This document shows, one piece after another, positions 1 through 11,552 of a stretch of DNA of 64,000 nt; position 1 is the first letter of the stretch, and every line of letters begins with the position of its first letter. The position numbers were made by a program, and so were the translations under genes. The notes under the pieces were generated by a model. The model was not told the DNA's origin, ran no database searches, and was given only the letters and a program-made list of their open reading frames with translations. The DNA is from Paulinella micropora (Eukaryota; Cercozoa; Imbricatea; Euglyphida; Paulinellidae). The stretch is taken from NCBI GenBank assembly GCA_019918135.1, contig WBZZ01002896.1, positions 1-64,000 on the forward strand, read 5' to 3'.

Positions 1-44
1 GTCCCTCCCTTTCCTCTTCCTCCCTCCCTCCCCTTTCACCCCCC

Positions 45-235
45 CGTCTGTTTCCTTTGTTGTCAGGCAAGAATTTTTTTTTTCCTCTTTTCATATTCCC
101 GCGGATCTTGCGCACGGTGGTCGAGCTATGGCATGTACAGGACGCCGTCGGGGGGAGTGAGGCCTTTGTCGTCGTGGCACATTGACCACCGCCCATCCAT
201 CCTCCGCAGGGTCGTGCTGGAAGCACGGTGATCTG
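45..235 (-). repeat. Family A palindromic element, copy 1
   Basis: This is the first of more than 25 copies of a roughly 190-260 bp imperfect palindrome. In plus orientation the element begins with GCGCGTGCAAACGCAT, then a T-rich arm containing CTTTTCATATTTTTC, then CTTGCGCACCGTG. A conserved core follows with CTGCGGCGGATGG, GGGCGGTGG, AGGTGGACAAGGGCCTCAC, CCGACGGCG and CCATGGCTCGGCC. It closes with CACCGTGCGCAAG, the A-rich mirror arm and CCAAAGAAACAGACGGGG. This copy is reversed. No protein is encoded, so it resembles a MITE. Confidence 0.85.
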
Positions 236-309
236 CTCCTAGTTTTCAGTGCCCCCCAATGTATGACCGTCGAGTGGGCCGGATGCTGCGGCAGCCTGAG
301 GGTGCCGTT

Positions 310-500
310 GCAAGTGTCAAGTGTAAGACTTTGTCGAGTTTTAATTTAGCGTGGACTTTTCTTGCACTTTCTTGGCGCCCCACTCCCCCCTGTCCCTTCC
401 TTTTCCTTCTCCCTCTCTTGCTCTCAGTGTTAAGATTAAAACCTTGTCAGGGATCTTTTTTTGCGTGATTTTTGTATATTCTTAGCGCGCCCCTACCCCT
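310..500 (-). repeat. Modules B and C, reversed
   Basis: Module B, read here as AAGTGTAAGACTTTGTCGAG followed by an AT-rich stretch and CTTTCTTGGCGCC, abuts module C, which carries GATTAAAACCTTGTCAGGG, an AT-rich stretch and a TTCTTAGCGCGCCCC end. Both modules recur in both orientations across the window, often directly after genes and separated by purine-rich GGGAGAGGGAAGGGGC-like spacers. They are non-coding; ORFs through them are artefacts. Confidence 0.8.
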
Positions 501-654
501 CTCCCTTCCCTCTCCCACTCCCTGTTCTCAGACGGGGGACTAAGACAATTCGTGCTCTCCCCCCCCTCCCCTGCCTCTTCCTCTCTCCCTCTACTCCTTC
601 CCACCCCCTGAGCCCGGGGGGCTCAAAGAGCAAGGAGCAGAATTGCAACAAAAC

Positions 655-865
655 TAAGTTGATTCCACGAAGCTTTCCCAAGGAAACAACCGTAAACGTC
701 AATTTGGCGCCAAAATCTAATTGCGCAAAAAGAGAATTCCCCACAGACGCTCGGCTGGGCCGCCGTGAGGAAGACGTCCTCCCCCTCCCTCTCACTCTCG
801 TCGCCCCTCTCACTTCGTCGCCCCTCTCACCTTTGTCCTCTGCTTATTCATCCCCCCTCCCCTCG
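655..865 (-). repeat. Family F fragment, reversed
   Basis: This is a reversed, shortened copy of the F unit that is tandem at 15.6-16.9 kb. It includes the GGCGCCAAA core, the AGGAAGACGTCCTCCCC segment and two units of the 18-bp minisatellite. It shows that F is dispersed as well as tandem. Confidence 0.7.
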
Positions 866-867
866 TC

Positions 868-1065
868 CCTTGTTTGCGCGTGCAAACGCATCCCAACATT
901 TTCTTTTCCACTTTTCATATTTTTCTTTTTTTTTGGTCCATCTTGCGCACCGTACTCCAGCACGACCCTGCGGCGGATGTGTGGACGGTGGTCATTGTAT
1001 CAGGTTGGACAAGGGCCTCACGACCCCCGACGGCGCTCTGTCCGTGCCCATGGGAGAAGCACGAA
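868..1065 (+). repeat. Family A palindromic element, copy 2
   Basis: This is a plus-orientation copy with GCGCGTGCAAACGCAT, the T-rich arm, the GCGGCGGATG core and the GACGGCGC segment. Its 3' arm is replaced by a purine-rich stretch leading into the RING gene, so it forms that gene's upstream region. Confidence 0.8.
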
Positions 1066-1185
1066 TAATTATTGTCTTTGTCTTTTCTGTCTGAGAACAG
1101 GGGGCGGGAGAGGGAAGCGGTAGGGAGGGGGGGGAAAGAAAAATTGCAGGCTCAAAAAAGAAAAACCTGGTCTTTGTGTAGCCAA

Positions 1186-1788
1186 ATGGCCGGTTACGAC
1201 GAGGCTTGGGTGAACGAGGGCGAAACCAAGGACCTATTGTGTGCAATTTGCCTGTGCGTGGCACGCGACATCGTGCAGCACGGCTGCGGTGCCTCGTTCT
1301 GCGAAGCCTGCTTTAAGCAAAACCAAGCGACGGGGCGCCCTTGCGCAAATTGCCGGGGGCCCGATGACGCAGCGGCCGCCAACCGCGATCACCTCGCGGT
1401 ACAGAACCTCACGATCCGCTGCCCGTCCAACTGCGGTGCCACCTTCCGCCTCGGGGACAAGTCGTGGCACTTGCCCGACAAATGCCCGGCCCTCGCCGCA
1501 ACTGCTGCTACTGCAAGTACCACCAGATCTGTCTGTGTATGCATTTACGATAATGGGTATGATTATCATAGCATTAAGGGAGCTGTTACCCTGTTTAAGA
1601 AAGATGTGGGGTCGGCCGTCTGCGACCCGCATTGCTCTAATAAAGCTGCAAAAACTAGGAAGCTGGTGGGCGGGGCTTGCGATTGGTGTGCAATGGATGC
1701 GGCATGCCGCAAGGGCTGGGAGTACGTAGGAGCGGTGACCGTAGGACAGCACAGATGTGTGCAGTATTCCTTGCGCAAGCGACTCTAG
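1186..1788 (+). CDS. RING / TRAF-type zinc-finger protein
   Basis: The protein has 200 residues. About residues 19-57 carry a RING-like cysteine pattern: CAIC, then GCGASFCEAC, then CANC. In canonical C3HC4 RINGs the CGHSFC motif supplies a histidine ligand; here that position is alanine. A second zinc module follows, CPSNCGATFRLGD then HLPDKCP, like the TRAF-type finger that often sits after a RING in E3 ubiquitin ligases. The C-terminal 100 residues are Cys-rich and not recognised. An E3 ligase or ligase-like adaptor is therefore inferred. The start is the first ATG after the repeat (GCCAAATGGCC), preceded by a CTTTGTGTAG tract that could be a 3' splice site. The next 300 bp downstream hold no gene. 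A decayed relative of the start may lie at 59.03-59.16 kb on the minus strand. Confidence 0.75.
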   Translation: MAGYDEAWVNEGETKDLLCAICLCVARDIVQHGCGASFCEACFKQNQATGRPCANCRGPDDAAAANRDHLAVQNLTIRCPSNCGATFRLGDKSWHLPDKCPALAATAATASTTRSVCVCIYDNGYDYHSIKGAVTLFKKDVGSAVCDPHCSNKAAKTRKLVGGACDWCAMDAACRKGWEYVGAVTVGQHRCVQYSLRKRL

Positions 1789-2090
1789 AGTCTTTTTTTG
1801 GCAAATAGGCCGCAACCTGTTTTTCAAACCTCTCTGGGCACTCCCGCACCTCTTCTTCTGTGGCTCCCAAGCACCTGTGCTGAAGCTTTCGTTGATTAAA
1901 AACTGTGCTGAAGCTTCTGATCGTTTTTCTTGCCAAGGCGCGGGTGGGTGAGCCCCCGGGGGTCTGTGCTGGTGTCACTTGTTGCGCGATCCTCGCATTA
2001 GTTTGTGCCTGGCTTCTCTTGGAACATTGTACGCTCTCTCCCTGACTTCTGCAACGCGTAATTACAAATCTCTAGCCCCGAGAAAAAACA
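1789..2090. other. Intergenic stretch without recognised feature
   Basis: This is unique sequence after the RING gene. I see no gene, no module of families A-F and no convincing hairpin. Confidence 0.5.
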
Positions 2091-2313
2091 AACAAGCTGG
2101 ATTTTGCGCGCGTGTGTAAAGGTGCCGCTCTCCAAGAGTTTGCAAAAGAAAAGAAAAAAAAAGATTCTTTTAATTAATAAAAGCTTTTGTACCAAAGTCA
2201 GACCGTTAAGTCAGACCGTTTGGCGCGGGCTGCAGAAAAACACAGCTCGCGGATTGATCGGAGGAAAACACGTCCAAATTAACAAACTTCCCCCCGCAGT
2301 TTCTTTTTGTATT

Positions 2314-2582
2314 TTAGGTAGGGTATTGGCGAAGGGCGGGGGTCGGCCTGCCGTCGGACCCCTCAACATTCCTCTGCGCGCAGACACGCCGGATCGAGGC
2401 GTACATGGCCGAAATTAGAGATTTGGAGGCAGAGCAGGAAAACGTCGTAAAATACTGGGTGCTCTGAAAATGTTGCTGCAACAAATGCCCGTGGCTGCCC
2501 GCCGAGTTAGGGGCAGCGGCCCGGCTGCTGGCCAGCGCCGCGTAGAATTCCGCTGGTTTTTCGCACTGGGGCGAATGTCCAC
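2314..2582 (-). pseudogene. 3' fragment of the alpha/beta hydrolase gene
   Basis: On the minus strand this matches the last 85 or so codons of the hydrolase at 25.7-27.0 kb, from the catalytic-His block (HSPQCEKPAEF, against HSPHCEKPAEF in the intact gene) through LQQHFQSTQYFTTFS to the C-terminus. Homology continues past the stop into the intact gene's 3' flank (here about 2170-2313, there about 27006-27120), so it is a copied DNA segment. The catalytic core upstream is absent and replaced by E repeats. It is a relic of a duplicated locus. Confidence 0.8.
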
Positions 2583-3520
2583 TCCTCTCTTCTTCCCCTT
2601 CCCTTCCCCTCCTCCCCCCTCCCTCCCCACTGTCCTCTGCAAAAAAGGGGAGGGGGAGAAGAGAGAAGGGGACGAGAGAAAAATGGGACGTATTACCCTG
2701 CGGGGCAATGTAGAGCCTCGCGCGCTTAGTAGCGTGCAAGCGCAGCTTTTGGGCGGCAGAGCACAGGCTCGGGCGGGGCTAGCACGGCTCGAATAGGCTT
2801 AGCATGGCTCGGAGGGCTCCAAGCTGCGCCCTGGCGCACTCACACTCCTAGGGATCTAAAGCTCTAATTTCATTTTTCCCCCCGAGGCCATTTTTTTAGG
2901 ATCGTTCCCTCCCCTTCTCTTCCCCCCCCCCCCTCCCCCCCCACCGTCCTCTGACAAAAAAGGGGAGGGGGGGAGAGGAGGGAGAGGAGAGAAGGGGACG
3001 AGAGAAAAATGGGACGAGTTTCCCCACGGGGCAATTTAGAGCCTTAGATCCTTAGTAGCGTACAAGCGCAGCTTTTGGGCGGCAGAGCACAGGTTGGGCG
3101 GGGCTAGCACAAGCTCGGGCGGGCCTAGCACGGCTCGGACGGCTTCAAGCTGCGCCGGGGCGCACTTACATTCCTAGGGATCTAAGGCTCTAATTTCATT
3201 TTTTTCCCCTGAGGCCATTTTTTAGGATCGTTCCCTCCCCTTTTCTTCCCCCCCCCCCCCTCCCCGCCGTCCTCTGACAAAAAAGGGGAGGGGGGGGAGG
3301 GAGAGGAGAGAAGGGGACGACAGAAAAATGGGACGAGTTTCCCCGCGGGGCAATTTAGAGCCTTAGATTCTTAGTAGCGTGCGAGCGCAGCTTTTGGGTG
3401 GCAGAGCATAGGCTCGGGCGGGGCTAGCACAAAGTTGGGCGGGCCTAGCACGGCTCGGACGGCTCCAAGCTGCGCCCCGGCGCACTTGCACTCCTAGGGA
3501 TCTAAGGCTCTAATTTCATT
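2583..3520 (+). repeat. Family E tandem repeats (about three units of ~325 bp)
   Basis: Each unit carries a purine-rich GAGAAGGGGACGAGAGAAAAATGG segment, a GGGGCAATTTAGAGCCTTAG segment, repeated GGGCGGGGCTAGCAC / CTAGCACGGCTCGGACGG motifs and CCTAGGGATCTAAGGCTCTA, then a pyrimidine tract and a CTCTGACAAAAAAGGGGAGG segment. GGATCTAA(G/A)GCTCTAAT recurs at about 2853, 3178 and 3498. The same family is tandem again at 57.5-58.3 kb. Non-coding. Confidence 0.85.
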
Positions 3521-3525
3521 TGTAA

Positions 3526-3640
3526 ATGGCAGCGAGTGCCAAAGAGAGCGACAGTGCCGCCTCTCTGACGCTAACTGTGTCACAACATGGCGCAGACGGA
3601 CGCTAACTGCGTCACAACATGGCGCAGACTGCTTTTTGCA
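3526..3640. repeat. Short tandem duplication
   Basis: A roughly 31-bp unit beginning GACGCTAACTG and containing GTCACAACATGGCGCAGAC is present twice. A short ATG frame (MAASAKESDSAASLTLTV...) runs through the first unit and stops in the second. I do not call it a gene. Confidence 0.45.
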
Positions 3641-3692
3641 TCTAAGCCTGCGCGAGGCAGGCCGCTGTTTAGAAGTTAAAGCGACGACCCGA

Positions 3693-4149
3693 GAATGCGG
3701 CGCTCGTACCGGCAGCACCACCTAGCCCGGCGCGCAGGCCCTTTGGCAGGGAAGCATTAGAGCTGAGGGCGACGTGGACGAAGACGAGTTACGCGCCGCG
3801 GTAGCTTCGCTGGGCTCGGGTCTCCTGCCGGTGCCGACAGCGATGCGGTGCTGTGCTTAAGTCTGCAAACTTGTTTTTTGAATCAACGTACATCAGCAGC
3901 GAAAGAAATTTGTCAGGCTGGTATGGTTCTTTTCTGCCATGCTCCTCTATACACAAAGATCGCTACGAAATATTGCCCGATGGTAATGTGAAGCTCGTCT
4001 GGGTGATAACCTGCAACAATGAAGAAGACGAGCCACAAGCAGTAAAGATATTACAAGACAGACAAACAGGAATGTACGTCTGCTTCGCCAACGGCGCGCC
4101 GAGATGGGTGGTGGGCACTGCGCGAGTCAGAAAACAGGAAGGACAGTGA
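3693..4149 (+). pseudogene. Decayed or short unidentified gene
   Basis: Coding-like sequence lies here in more than one frame. An ATG frame starts MRRSYRQHHLARRAG, a second frame reads VDEDELRAAVASLGSGLLPV, and a third, open to 4149, contains YEILPDGNVKLVWVITCN and GMYVCFANGAPRWVVG. Composition and residue pattern look like a real protein, unlike the repeats on either side. No single frame with an ATG covers it, so a broken gene or an unseen small intron are the options. Family not recognised. Confidence 0.4.
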
Positions 4150-6060
4150 GCAAAAAAGACGACAACAAAGGGAACAGACGGGGGGAGGAAGAAAGGGGGA
4201 GGGAGGAAAAGGAAGGGAGGAAGAAGGGGGCGGGATGTGCTTCCCCTCGTCTCCCCTCTTGCCCCTCTTTTCCCCCTGTCCCCTGCTATCTCCCTCTTCC
4301 CCTCGTCCCTTGTTTGCGCGTGCAGAGGGAAGAGTCAGGGAAGGAGGAAGCACGAATTGTCTTAGTCCACTGTCTGAGAATCGGGAGCGGGAGCGGGAGA
4401 GGGAGGGCAGGGGCGCGCTAAAAAATGTACAAGAAAAATTAAAAAAAATCCATGACAAAGTTGTAATCTTGGCACTGAAAACTAAGAGAGGAAGGGGCCG
4501 GGGGATTAGTGGAGGCGTTGCATGTATTTGTTTTGTTTGTAGCTTCTGTGTCCTCCCCCTCCCCCCTGCTCCTTGAGCCCCCTGAGCTCAGGGAGAGAGA
4601 GGGTAGGGGCGCGCTAAAAATGTAAAAAAATTTAATAACAAAATTTACTGACAAGATTTCAATCTCGGCACTGAGAACGTGTATAGGGAGGGGCGCTTCG
4701 CCGGTGTAAACAAAATTAATAAAAAGAAATACTTGACAAAGTTTTAATCTTCGGCACTGAAAACCAAGAGAGGAAGGGGCCGGGGAGGATCGATCTGTCT
4801 CCTCCCCCTCCCTCCCCCCGTCGCTCAGGGGAGGGAAAAGGGGAAGGTGGCAGAAAAGATTTGAGGATACGGAAAGGGGGTGCCCCCCGCCACGGGCTTA
4901 GTGGAATCTGCCCCCTGCTCTTTGCCGGGCTCAGGGGGGTGGGAAGGAGTAGAAGGGAGAAAAGAAGAAGCAGGGGAAGGGAGGGTAGGGGCGCGCTAAG
5001 AATATACAAGAAAAATCACGCGAAAAAAGATCCATGACAAGGTTTTAATCTTGACACTGAGAGCAAGAGAGGGAGAAGGAAAGGGAAGGGATAGGGGGGG
5101 TGGGGCGCCAAGAAAGTGCAAGAAAAGTCCTTTTTAATAAAAACTCGACAAAGTCTTACACTTGACACTTGCAACGGGCACCCTCAGGCTGCCGCAGCAT
5201 CCGGCCCACTCGACGGTCGTACACTTGAGCACTGAAAACTAGGAGCTGAGCACCGTGCTCCAGCACGACCCTACGGCAAATGGATGGGCGGTGGTCAATG
5301 TGCTAGGAGAACAAGAGCCCCACTACCCCGACGGCGTCCTGTCCGTGCCATAGCTTGACCAACGTGCGCAAGATCAGAAAAATATGAAAAGAGGGAGGGG
5401 GGGCGCTAAGAATGTAAAAAAAAAATTAATAAAAAGAAATCCTTGACAAAGTTTTAATCTTCTGCACTGAAAACTAAGAGAGGAAGGGGCCGGGGAGGAT
5501 CAATCTGTCTTCCCCTCCTCCTTGCCCCCGTCGGCAAGAGGGGTGAGGGTGGCAGAAAGGATTTGAAAATACGGGGGGAGTGCCCCCGCCATGGGCTCAT
5601 TGGAATCTACTTAGTTTTTGTTGCAATTCTGCCCCCTGCTCTTTGAGCCCCCCGGGCTCCGGGGGGTCAGAGAGGGGGAAGAAAAGAAAAGCGAGGGGGG
5701 GGGAAAGGGAAGGGGAGAGAAAGGGGAGAGGGGGGGGAGAGAAGGAAGAGGGGATCGCCCCCCTCCCTCTCTCTCTCCTCTTCCTCCCTTCCATCTCTTT
5801 CTCTCTCTCCCAAAGTTCGTGCACGTTTTCCCGGGGAGACGCACAGAACCTTATTCCCTTTGCAAAAGAGCGGGCCGGCCGGTCCATTTTGGTACCAAAT
5901 TGGGCGCGTTTTGCGCCTGGTGGCGGCGGTCAGAAAGTGCGGAAAAAGAATACGATGAATTAAAGCTCGACGGTCTTACACTTTTCCACTGAACTAGTTC
6001 GCAGTACCAGGATTAAAACTTTGTCAAGGATTTTTTTTATTAATTTTTTTTGTTCATTCT
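4150..6060. repeat. Mosaic of B, C, D, A and F fragments
   Basis: This is gene-free. C modules (GCGCGCTAA, ATGTACAAGAAAAAT, TTTTAATCTTGGCACTGA) lie near 4410, 4610, 4690, 4985 and 5405. B lies near 5112 and 5960, an A element occupies about 5245-5390, a D hairpin lies at about 5640-5668, and an F-like fragment at about 5815-5930. Purine-rich spacers separate them. ORFs here are low-complexity shadows. Confidence 0.75.
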
Positions 6061-6107
6061 TCCTGCTTGTGGCGCGCATGCCCTCAGCGGGTTAAGGGTT
6101 TAATTAC

Positions 6108-6560
6108 AGATCTTGCACGGGTTTCAGGCCTTGCACCCAGACGTGACCCTCACGCAGGCCCTGCCAGCCTCTGCTTGGCCAGCAGGGCACATACTAGGCT
6201 ATGTCTGGCTTGAACAGCTTGGCTGCTCCGTCCACGCCTGGTTTTGGCTCGAGGTGCTGAGAGCCGCCCGTGCTCGATGGGCGGCTTGCTGATCACCAGC
6301 AACATAGCCCTGAGCTGAAGGCAGGGGCGCGCGCGCTGGCTATATCCCTCGCTGCCCAGGCTGTCAAACGGCGCTGGCGCTGGCTAGCAGCCAGGCCGCT
6401 GCTCCAAACTCGGCGGAGGGCAGCCACGGCCACGTGTTGCAACAACATTTTCAGAGCACCCAGTATTTTACGAAGTTTTCCTGCTCAGCCTTCGAGTCTC
6501 TGGTCCTGGCCATGTACGCATCGATCCTGCGTGTCTGCGCGCAGCACGGTCCAGTGCCCT
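6108..6560 (+). pseudogene. Internally deleted copy of the alpha/beta hydrolase gene
   Basis: The first 40 bp match the hydrolase around the intact protein's EILREFKALHPD (here ILHGFQALHPD). The match then jumps to the segment before the lid (WLEQLGCSAHAW there, WLEQLGCSVHAW here) and continues through the GRARW region to the C-terminal LQQHFQSTQYF block. The parts encoding the nucleophile and catalytic His are missing. It is the third hydrolase locus and an evident relic, bounded by B/C modules on both sides. Confidence 0.8.
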
Positions 6561-6663
6561 TTCCCAGCTCTCTCTATCAAATGCAAGACTTTGTTGGGGA
6601 TTTTTTTTAATTACATTTTTTTGTAGCTTCTGTGCCCTTCACCTCCCCCCTTTCCCTGTTCTT

Positions 6664-6793
6664 TGAGCCCCCTGGGCTCAGGGGGCTCATGGAGAAAAGA
6701 AGGAAGACGAGGGACAGGTTGTGTGTGGGGGGGGTGCCCCCCCCCATTTTTTCTTTTCTCCCATTTGAGCCCCCTGAGCCCGGGGGGCTCAAA
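6664..6793. repeat. Paired family D hairpins
   Basis: Two near-perfect palindromes, 6664-6689 (TGAGCCCCCTGGGCTCAGG...) and 6764-6793 (TTTGAGCCCCCTGAGCCCGG...), flank a segment that is itself partly self-complementary (GGAGAAAAGAAG against TTCTTTTCTCC, plus a G8/C9 run). D hairpins recur at about 606, 5640, 7655, 9905, 10738, 13327, 14586, 14778, 37430 and 49080. Confidence 0.8.
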
Positions 6794-6849
6794 GAATAGG
6801 GAGGTGGTGCCTTTACGAACTGAATTTTTCTCTTTCTCGTTTCTCAAAT

Positions 6850-9800
6850 GAAATTTGTCGCCAAATTGTTTGGTGTGTGTTTCCCCAGAAAACCTACCGG
6901 CCCCCCCTTCCGTGTGGCAAAAAAAATTTTTTGTTTCCTCTTTTCATATTTTTCATATTTTTCTGACCTTGCGCACGGTGGCCGAGCCATGGCACGGACA
7001 GGACGCCGTCGGGATTGTGAGGCCCTTGTCGACCTGCTACATTGACCACCGCCCGTCCATCCGCCGCAGAGCTGCGCTGGGGCACAGTGCGCAAGATGTA
7101 AAAAAACTAACATTCTGTACCCCGCCGACTTTAGTAAAAGTCGGCGGGGCCGGGCCGTGTCAATATGGACAAGTGGGAAGTAATCTCTATTGGAAAATGC
7201 GTACAAAAATAGATACGGCAAAAAAAAGAAATCGCCGACAGCAAGAAAGGTTGTAGAGAGGGAGATGCCAAGATTAAAGCTTTGTCAAAAAAAATTTATT
7301 AATTTTTTTTTGTAAATTCTTAGCGCCCCCCTGCCCTTTCTCTTTCCCTCTTCTAGGTCTCAGTGCCAAGTGTAAGACAGTCGAGCTTCAATTCAGCGTA
7401 TTCTTTTTGCACTTTCTTGGCGCGCCCCCCCCCTTCCCTATCCCACTCCCTACTCTCAGACGGGGGGGCGAAAAAGACAATTCGTGCTTCTCCCATGGCA
7501 CGGACAAGGCGCCGTCGGGGGTCGTGAGGCCCTTGTCCACCTGACACAGCGACCACCGCCCATCCATCCGCCGCAGCCACCCTAACGCGCCCCCCCCCCT
7601 CCTCTCTCTTCTTAAATTTGTCTTGTGCCTCCCCTTCCCTCTCCTCCGCTCCCCCCTGAGCCCGGGCGGCTCAAAGAGCAGAGAGCAGAACTGAAACAAA
7701 ACTAAGAAGATGCCTACTGAGCCCATGCCGGAGCGCCCCTCCCCCATTTGTTGGGTCCCGTTGGCAGGGGGGGGTGCCTCCCCCCTTTGGCGCTAACCCC
7801 TCCCCCTCTTTATACAACAATCCTTTCTGCCACTCTCCCCTTTTCTCTCCCCTGAGCAAAGGGGGCTCAAGGAGCAGGGAAAGGAGGAGGGGAAGGGCGC
7901 AGAAGCTACAAAAAAAAATAAATACATGAAACGCCTCCACTAAGCCCCTTCCCCCATGCCGAGCGTCCCCCCCCCCCTTATATCTCCCTGTCTAAATTTT
8001 CAGACGGGGGGGGGGGCTAAGACAATCCGTGCTCTTTCCCTCCCCTGCTCCTTCCCTCTCCCTTTCTTAGTTCTCAACGTTAAGTGCAAGACCGTCGAAC
8101 TTTAATTCAGCGTAATTTACAAATTCTTGGCGCTCCACCCCTCTCCGCCCCCCCTTCCCTCTCCCGCTCTCCGTTCTCAGATGATGGGCAAGCACAGATC
8201 GTGCTTTTCCCTTCCCTGCCTCTTGCCTCTCCCTCTCCTAGTTCCAACCTACCGGCTCCGGGGCTAGCCAAGTAGCTAACCAGTACACGGTCAGAGAAGG
8301 AGGCGTCTCCCCCCCCCCTCTCTTGCGTTAACGGTGCTGCGGCAGGTGCGACAGTAGGGCGGGGGCTGCTGCTCTTCCCCCTTGCCCTTCTCCGCCCCCT
8401 CCCCTTGCTCGTCTGTTTTTTTGGTTGTCAGACAAAATTTTTTTTTTCCTCTTTTCATATTTTTCATATTTTTCTGACCTTGCGCAAGGTGGCCGAGTCA
8501 TGGCACGGACAGGACGCCGTCGGGGGTTGTGAGGCCCCTTGCCCCCCTAGCACAATGACCACCGCGCCATCCATCCGCCGCAGGGCCGTGCTCGAGCACG
8601 GTGCGCAAGATCTGCGGAAATATCTGCAGGAATATGAAAAGTGGAAAAAAAAGTTTTCTTCGGAACGCGTCTGCACGCGCTCTGAGGAGGGACGAGAGGA
8701 GAGGGGGGGGATAGCAGGGGGATAAGGGGGGAACAGAGGGACGAGAGAGGGGACGGGGATGGAGAGCACAACCCGCCCCTCCCTGTACACGTTCTCAGTG
8801 CCAAAATTAAATTTTTTTCTTTTAGTAATTTCTTTTCGCGTGATTTTTCTTGTACACCGGCGAAGCGCGCCCCTACCCTCCCCTTCCCTCTAGCTCCCGA
8901 TCTTCAGACGAGGGACTAGACAATTCATACTCTCCCCCCCCCCTTCCCTCCTTTCATATTTTTCTGACATTGCGCACGGTGGCCGAGCTATGGCACGGAC
9001 AAGAAGCCGTCGGGGTAAGCGAGGGGCTCTTGTCCTCCTGGCACACATGACCACGGGGGCAGTACCATTCGCCGCAGGTCGTGCTGGAGCACGGTGCTCT
9101 GCTCTTAGTTTTCAGTGCCCGAGTGTACGACAGTCGAACTGTAATTCAGCGTACATTACGTTTTCTTGGCGCGGCCCCTGCCCTGTCCCTCTCCCGCTCC
9201 CTATTCTCAGTGCCAATATTAAAACTTTATCAGGGATTTCTTTTTAATTTTTTTTGTACACGTTCTTAGCGCGCCCCTGCCTCTTCCCTCTGCAAGATCT
9301 GCGGAAATATCTGCGGGAATATGAAAAGTGGAAAAGAATTTTTTTTTGGAACGCGCTTGCACGCGCTCTGAGGAGGGACGATGGGAGGGGAAAGATAGCA
9401 GTGGACAGGGGGAACAGAGGGACGAGAGGGATCACACCCCGCCCCCTGCTTCCCCCCTTCCTCTTCCTCCCTCCTTCCCCCTTTCTTTTTCTCTTCCCCG
9501 TCTGTTTTTCTTGTTGTCGGGCAATTTTTCTTCCTTTTTTCATATTTTTCTAACCTTAAGCTTGCGCACGGTGGCCTAGCTATGGCACAGACAAGACGCC
9601 GTCGGGGTAGCGAGGCTCTTGTCCTCCTAGCACACATGACCACGAGGGCAGTACCATTCGCCGCAGGGTCGTGCTGGGGCGCGGTGCTCCGCTCCTAGTT
9701 TTCAGTGCTCAAGTGTACGACCATCGAGTGGGCCGGATGCTGTGGCAACCTGAGGGTGCCGTTGCAAGTGTCAAGTGTAAGACTTTGTCGAGTTTTAATT

Positions 9801-11450
9801 TAGCGTGGACTTTTCTTGCACTTTCCTGGCGCCACTCCCCCTGCCCCTACCCTCTCCCACTCCCTGTTCTCAGACGGGGGACTAAGACAATTCGTGCTCT
9901 CCCCCTCCCGAACCCGGGGGGCTCAAGGAGCAAGGGAGGGGAAGAGGGGAGGGTGAATGGCGCAGAAGCTACAAACAAAATAAATACATGCAACGCCTCC
10001 ATTAACCCTTTCCCCCCCCCCCCTCTGCCGGACGCCTTTCTTCTTACTGACGGGGGAAAAGCACATCCCGCCCCCTTCTTCATTTCCCCCGTTTTCTTTG
10101 TTGTTGGGCAATTTCTTTTTCCTCTTTTCATAATTTTCTTACCTTGCGCACGCTGGCCGAGCTATGGCACGGACAGGACGCCGTCAGGGGGGTATGTGTG
10201 GGGCCCTTGTCCTCCTGGCACATTGACCATAGGGGCAGTACAATCCGAGAGGGAGAGGGAAGGGGAGGTGCAAGCACATTCTGTCTTTGACCTCCCTCCT
10301 ATCCCGACGATGTCCTGTCCGTGCCATGGCTCGGCCACCGTGTGCAAGGCAAGTAAAATATGAAAAATATGAAAAGAGGAAAAAAAATTTTGCCCAACAA
10401 CCAAAGAAACAGACGGGGGGAAAGAAAGGAGGGGACGGAGGGAGAGGAAGGGGGGGGGGGGAAAGAAGGGGGAGGGTAGTGTACCCCCCCCCCCGTCCCT
10501 CTGTCTCCCTTGCCCCCTGCTACTCTCCCCCCCCCTACCCTGTTTGCGCGTGCAAACGCATTCCAAAAAAAATTCATTTTTTTCTCACATTTTTCCTATT
10601 TTTGTACATCTTGCGCACCGTGCTCCAGCACGACCCTGCGGCGGATGGATGGGCGGTGGTCGCTGTGCCAGGTGGACAAGGGCCACACGACCCTTGACGG
10701 CGCCCTGTCAGTGCCATGGCTCGGCCTCCCCTCCTCCCCCTGAGCCCGGGGGGCTCAAAGAGCAAGTGGCAGAAGTAAAACAAAACTAGCAAGATGCCAC
10801 CTTCTCCCTTGTCGAGACTTTTTTAATTACATTTTTTTTTGTACATTCTTGGCGCGCCCCTTCCCCTTTCCTCTCCCGCTCCCCGTTTTCAGATGGGGGA
10901 GGGGCAAGGGCACATCGTGCTTTCAGTGTCAAGTGTAAGACTTCAGTGTCAAGTGTAAGACTTTGTCGAGTTTTAATAATAAGAAAAACCTACAAATTCT
11001 TGGCGCCTCTCTTCTCCTCCTTCCCTCTCTCGCTCCCGATTCTCAGGCGGGGGGGCTATTACAATCCGCGCTTCCCCCATCCTCCCCCCCCCCCCCGTTC
11101 TCTCCCCCTCGTCACTTGTTGCGTGTGCAAACACATTCCACAAAAAAATTTAAACTTTTCATATTTTTGCTATTTTTTTACATCTTGCGCACCGTGCTCC
11201 AGCACGACCCTACGGCGGATGGACAGACGGTGGGCAATGTACCTGGTGGACAAGGGCTCACAACCCCGACGGCGCCCTGTTTGTGCCCATGGGAAAAGCA
11301 CGAATTGTCTTGGTCTTTTCTCTCCCCCCCCCCCCCGTCTGAAAACAGGGAGTAGGAGAGGGAAGGGACAGAGAGAGGGGGGCGCCAAGAAAGTGCGAAA
11401 TTTTTTTTATTGGAGCTCGACAAAGTTTTACACTTGTCACTGAGAACTAG
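6850..11450. repeat. Mosaic block of A, B, C and D elements
   Basis: This is gene-free. A elements lie at about 6915-7100 (-), 7480-7580 (-, partial), 8408-8690 (-), 8948-9105 (-), 9507-9700 (-), 10088-10245 (-), 10300-10420 (+, half), 10538-10725 (+) and 11110-11300 (+). A detached right arm lies at about 9293-9375. B modules lie near 7360, 8075, 9765, 10925 and 11385; C near 7270, 8795, 9205 and 10810; D near 7655, 7850, 9905 and 10738. Orientation switches from mostly minus to plus near 10.3 kb. Confidence 0.8.
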
Positions 11451-11552
11451 GCTTTTTGTGTGCTCCGGCGCCCACTGCGGGGGCATTAGCTCCAATTCAC
11501 CGTGCTCGCAATCGCGCCGTAATGGCTGTACTTTGGGGACTGGCGTTTGTCT

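Noticed and set aside
493-813. Minus-strand 106-residue frame
   Set aside because: Lies wholly in D and F repeat fragments.
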